A stretch of 7,367 bases of DNA, from positions 1 to 7,367 of the forward strand of contig PXEJ01000166.1 in the NCBI GenBank assembly GCA_003566215.1, given 5' to 3'. The notes under the pieces were generated by a model, which was not told where the DNA came from, did no database searches, and worked only from the letters and a program-made list of their open reading frames with translations. Below are positions 6,302 through 7,367 of the stretch, one piece after another. Positions within the stretch are counted from its first letter, which is position 1. Each line of letters begins with the position of its first letter. Both the position numbers and the translations under genes were made by a program. The stretch comes from Cyanobacteria bacterium T3Sed10_376R1m (GTDB lineage: Bacteria; Cyanobacteriota; Cyanobacteriia; Cyanobacteriales; Cyanobacteriaceae).

Positions 6302-7018
6302 TTACATAGCGCCTTCTCGCTTAATTACAACGGCAACAGTTCTCAAAATTAGGTATAAATCATACCCAACAGACCATTTATCTTGATAGTCAAGATCCAT
6401 TCCGACAATGTCATTGAAATTTAGACAAAGAGAACGTCCCCTAACTTGCCATTCACCAGTTAGTCCTGGTTTTACTTTCATTCGTAAACACTGATAATCG
6501 TTATATTTATCAACTTCATTGGGAGTAGGAGGACGAGTACCCACTAAGCTCATTTCACCAACCAACACATTCCAAAATTGAGGAAACTCATCAATACTGG
6601 TGCTACGGAGGATTTTACCAACACGGGTAATACGAGGATCATTGGGATTCTTGAAAATATGACCTTCAGCCATGTTTTCTACTAAGTGTTGTTTTTTTTC
6701 TGCATCAACGGTCATGGAACGAAATTTCCAGATAGTAAACTCTTTTCCGTTAAGACCACATCTAGTTTGAGAGTATAAAATAGGGCCGTCACTGTCTAAG
6801 ATGATTAACATTGCTAAGGGAATAAAAATAATGGCGGTAATGAGTAGTCCGAATAAACCCCCAACAATATCAACTATCCTTTTTCCAAAACTTCTTACTG
6901 ATGGGTGACTAGAGTTAAAGTTTTGATCGAACAGTGTTTCTTGATTGTAATCCGAAGATATTGATTTTTGCCTTTTGTCTTTACCAGAATAAATTAACCC
7001 TTTCTGAAGTATTAGCAT
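6302..7018 (-). CDS. Short-form polyprenyl-phosphate sugar-phosphate transferase
   Basis: A 238-residue member of the bacterial sugar transferase family (PF02397; PglC/WcaJ-type monotopic phosphoglycosyl transferases). Such enzymes start exopolysaccharide or O-antigen repeat units by moving a sugar phosphate from a nucleotide sugar to undecaprenyl phosphate on the cytoplasmic face. Residues 1-42 are a polar leader; about 48-75 form the re-entrant membrane helix with P67 at the kink; then SQTRCGLNGKEFTIWKFRSM (83-102). The catalytic Asp-Glu pair is D143-E144 in TSIDEFPQFWNVL, followed by GEMSLVGTRPP (154-164) and the VKPGLTGEWQVRGR block (182-195). It lacks the extra N-terminal membrane and nucleotide-binding-like region of WcaJ, so it is the compact form. 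No other polysaccharide gene is in the window, so the sugar and polymer are unknown. The ATG at 7016-7018 leaves a plausible leader; no strong ribosome site supports it. Confidence 0.92.
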   Translation of the reverse strand: MLILQKGLIYSGKDKRQKSISSDYNQETLFDQNFNSSHPSVRSFGKRIVDIVGGLFGLLITAIIFIPLAMLIILDSDGPILYSQTRCGLNGKEFTIWKFRSMTVDAEKKQHLVENMAEGHIFKNPNDPRITRVGKILRSTSIDEFPQFWNVLVGEMSLVGTRPPTPNEVDKYNDYQCLRMKVKPGLTGEWQVRGRSLCLNFNDIVGMDLDYQDKWSVGYDLYLILRTVAVVIKREGAM

Positions 7019-7075
7019 GGTATCTTTTCTCGAGTAACTTGGATGTTGTTACTATCATACCGAAAGTTTTCCAAA

Positions 7076-7153
7076 TACGTACATATTTTTACGTAATTAA
7101 TGATCACTTCATAATACCTAAGTATTTTTTGATTCAATTATCGAGAATACGTA
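7076..7153. repeat. Cluster of three TACGTA hexamers
   Basis: TACGTA occurs at 7076-7081, 7090-7095 and 7148-7153, and only once elsewhere in the parts of the window I checked (near 3878). The three lie in the presumed control region of the sugar transferase. The self-complementary hexamer could be the core of a dimeric regulator site. Confidence 0.4.
7111..7137 (-). promoter_or_regulatory. Weak candidate promoter of the sugar transferase
   Basis: TTGAAT (7132-7137) and TATTAT (7111-7116) on the minus strand, 15 bases apart, which is shorter than ideal. A start near 7105 would give a leader of about 87 bases containing two of the TACGTA hexamers. TATGAT at 7054-7059 is an alternative -10 without a -35. 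Confidence 0.25.
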
Positions 7154-7331
7154 AGAATTTATTGACCAATTTTTATCAACTAAGTTTTTATACTTATCAC
7201 CTCAATCTCTTTTGTCGTAAGCTTTTAACAATACTACATTGATAGACAACTAGAAATAAAACTCTAAATTTTGATCAAAAAGTTAAATTTGTAACTAAAA
7301 ATAAAGGGGAAAAAGAGTAATGAAGAGGGTA

Positions 7332-7363
7332 GTGCGATCGCACAGTGCCACTTCGTGATCGCA
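7332..7363. repeat. HIP1-type compound palindromic repeat
   Basis: A 12-base palindrome GTGCGATCGCAC (7332-7343) containing the HIP1 octamer is followed by a HIP1-like half, GTGATCGCA (7355-7363). TGCGAT and ATCGCA plus CAC and GTG can fold into an imperfect stem with a two-base bulge and an 11-base loop. This layout suggests a dispersed small repeat in an intergenic position; its copy number cannot be judged from this window. Confidence 0.5.
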
Positions 7364-7367
7364 TTTC

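Larger units (their letters stand above)
7019..7367. other. 349-base AT-rich non-coding region upstream of the sugar transferase
   Basis: No convincing gene is found on either strand. Notable contents are three TACGTA hexamers, a palindrome TTTTGATCAAAA (7269-7280), an adjacent AGTTA/TAACT inverted repeat (7281-7285, 7292-7296), a weak promoter candidate, and a HIP1 compound repeat at the right edge. A long open frame on the plus strand covering much of it is a chance frame in AT-rich DNA that overlaps the sugar transferase. Confidence 0.7.

Noticed and set aside
6934..7242. 102-codon open frame on the plus strand
   Set aside because: It overlaps the sugar transferase start antisense and then crosses AT-rich spacer; composition (F, L, Y, I, N) is that of random AT-rich DNA.
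7320..7358. 12-codon plus-strand frame MKRVVRSHSATS
   Set aside because: It runs through the HIP1 repeat, has a poorly placed ribosome site and no sign of being conserved.

Overview
The window looks like chromosomal DNA from an AT-rich cyanobacterium. Six copies of the HIP1 core GCGATCGC are present (605-612, 1326-1333, 4689-4696, 5771-5778, 5861-5868, 7334-7341). There is a textbook plant-type photosynthetic ferredoxin (petF), and the large helicase resembles the cyanobacterial relatives of the chloroplast RNA helicase ISE2. A low-GC unicellular lineage of the Cyanobacterium/Geminocystis kind would fit, but that is a guess from general character. All recognisable genes lie on the minus strand, so transcription runs from high to low coordinates.

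Layout in the direction of transcription: a 349-base AT-rich leader (7019-7367) holding palindromes and a HIP1-type compound repeat; a short-form membrane sugar-phosphate transferase (6302-7018); pgsA, the phosphatidylglycerophosphate synthase gene (5623-6165), with its own good -10; a 268-base leader with a palindrome over a TATAAT and a nested hairpin; petF (5061-5354), followed by a stem-loop and a strong symmetric terminator; a 295-base region with repeats and a candidate promoter; a 973-residue Ski2/Mtr4-like helicase with a complete motif set and an arch-like insertion (1844-4765); a SWIM zinc-finger protein (755-1585); and a DEDDh 3'-5' exonuclease (1-556) that is interrupted by a -1 frameshift and runs off the left edge.

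Functionally there are two groups. The right half is envelope and photosynthesis housekeeping: surface polysaccharide initiation, phosphatidylglycerol synthesis, and electron transfer from photosystem I. The left half is three consecutive nucleic-acid genes on one strand: helicase, SWIM protein, exonuclease. The helicase is probably an RNA helicase. Whether the three work together is inference from order and strand; gaps of about 200-260 bases argue against a tight operon.

The most solid unusual observation is the exonuclease frameshift. Exo I and Exo II lie in one frame. The conserved C-terminal half with Exo III continues in the -1 frame, and the crossover falls at a run of seven A on the coding strand. 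No CRISPR array, rRNA, tRNA, complete transposon or clear new defence system was seen.
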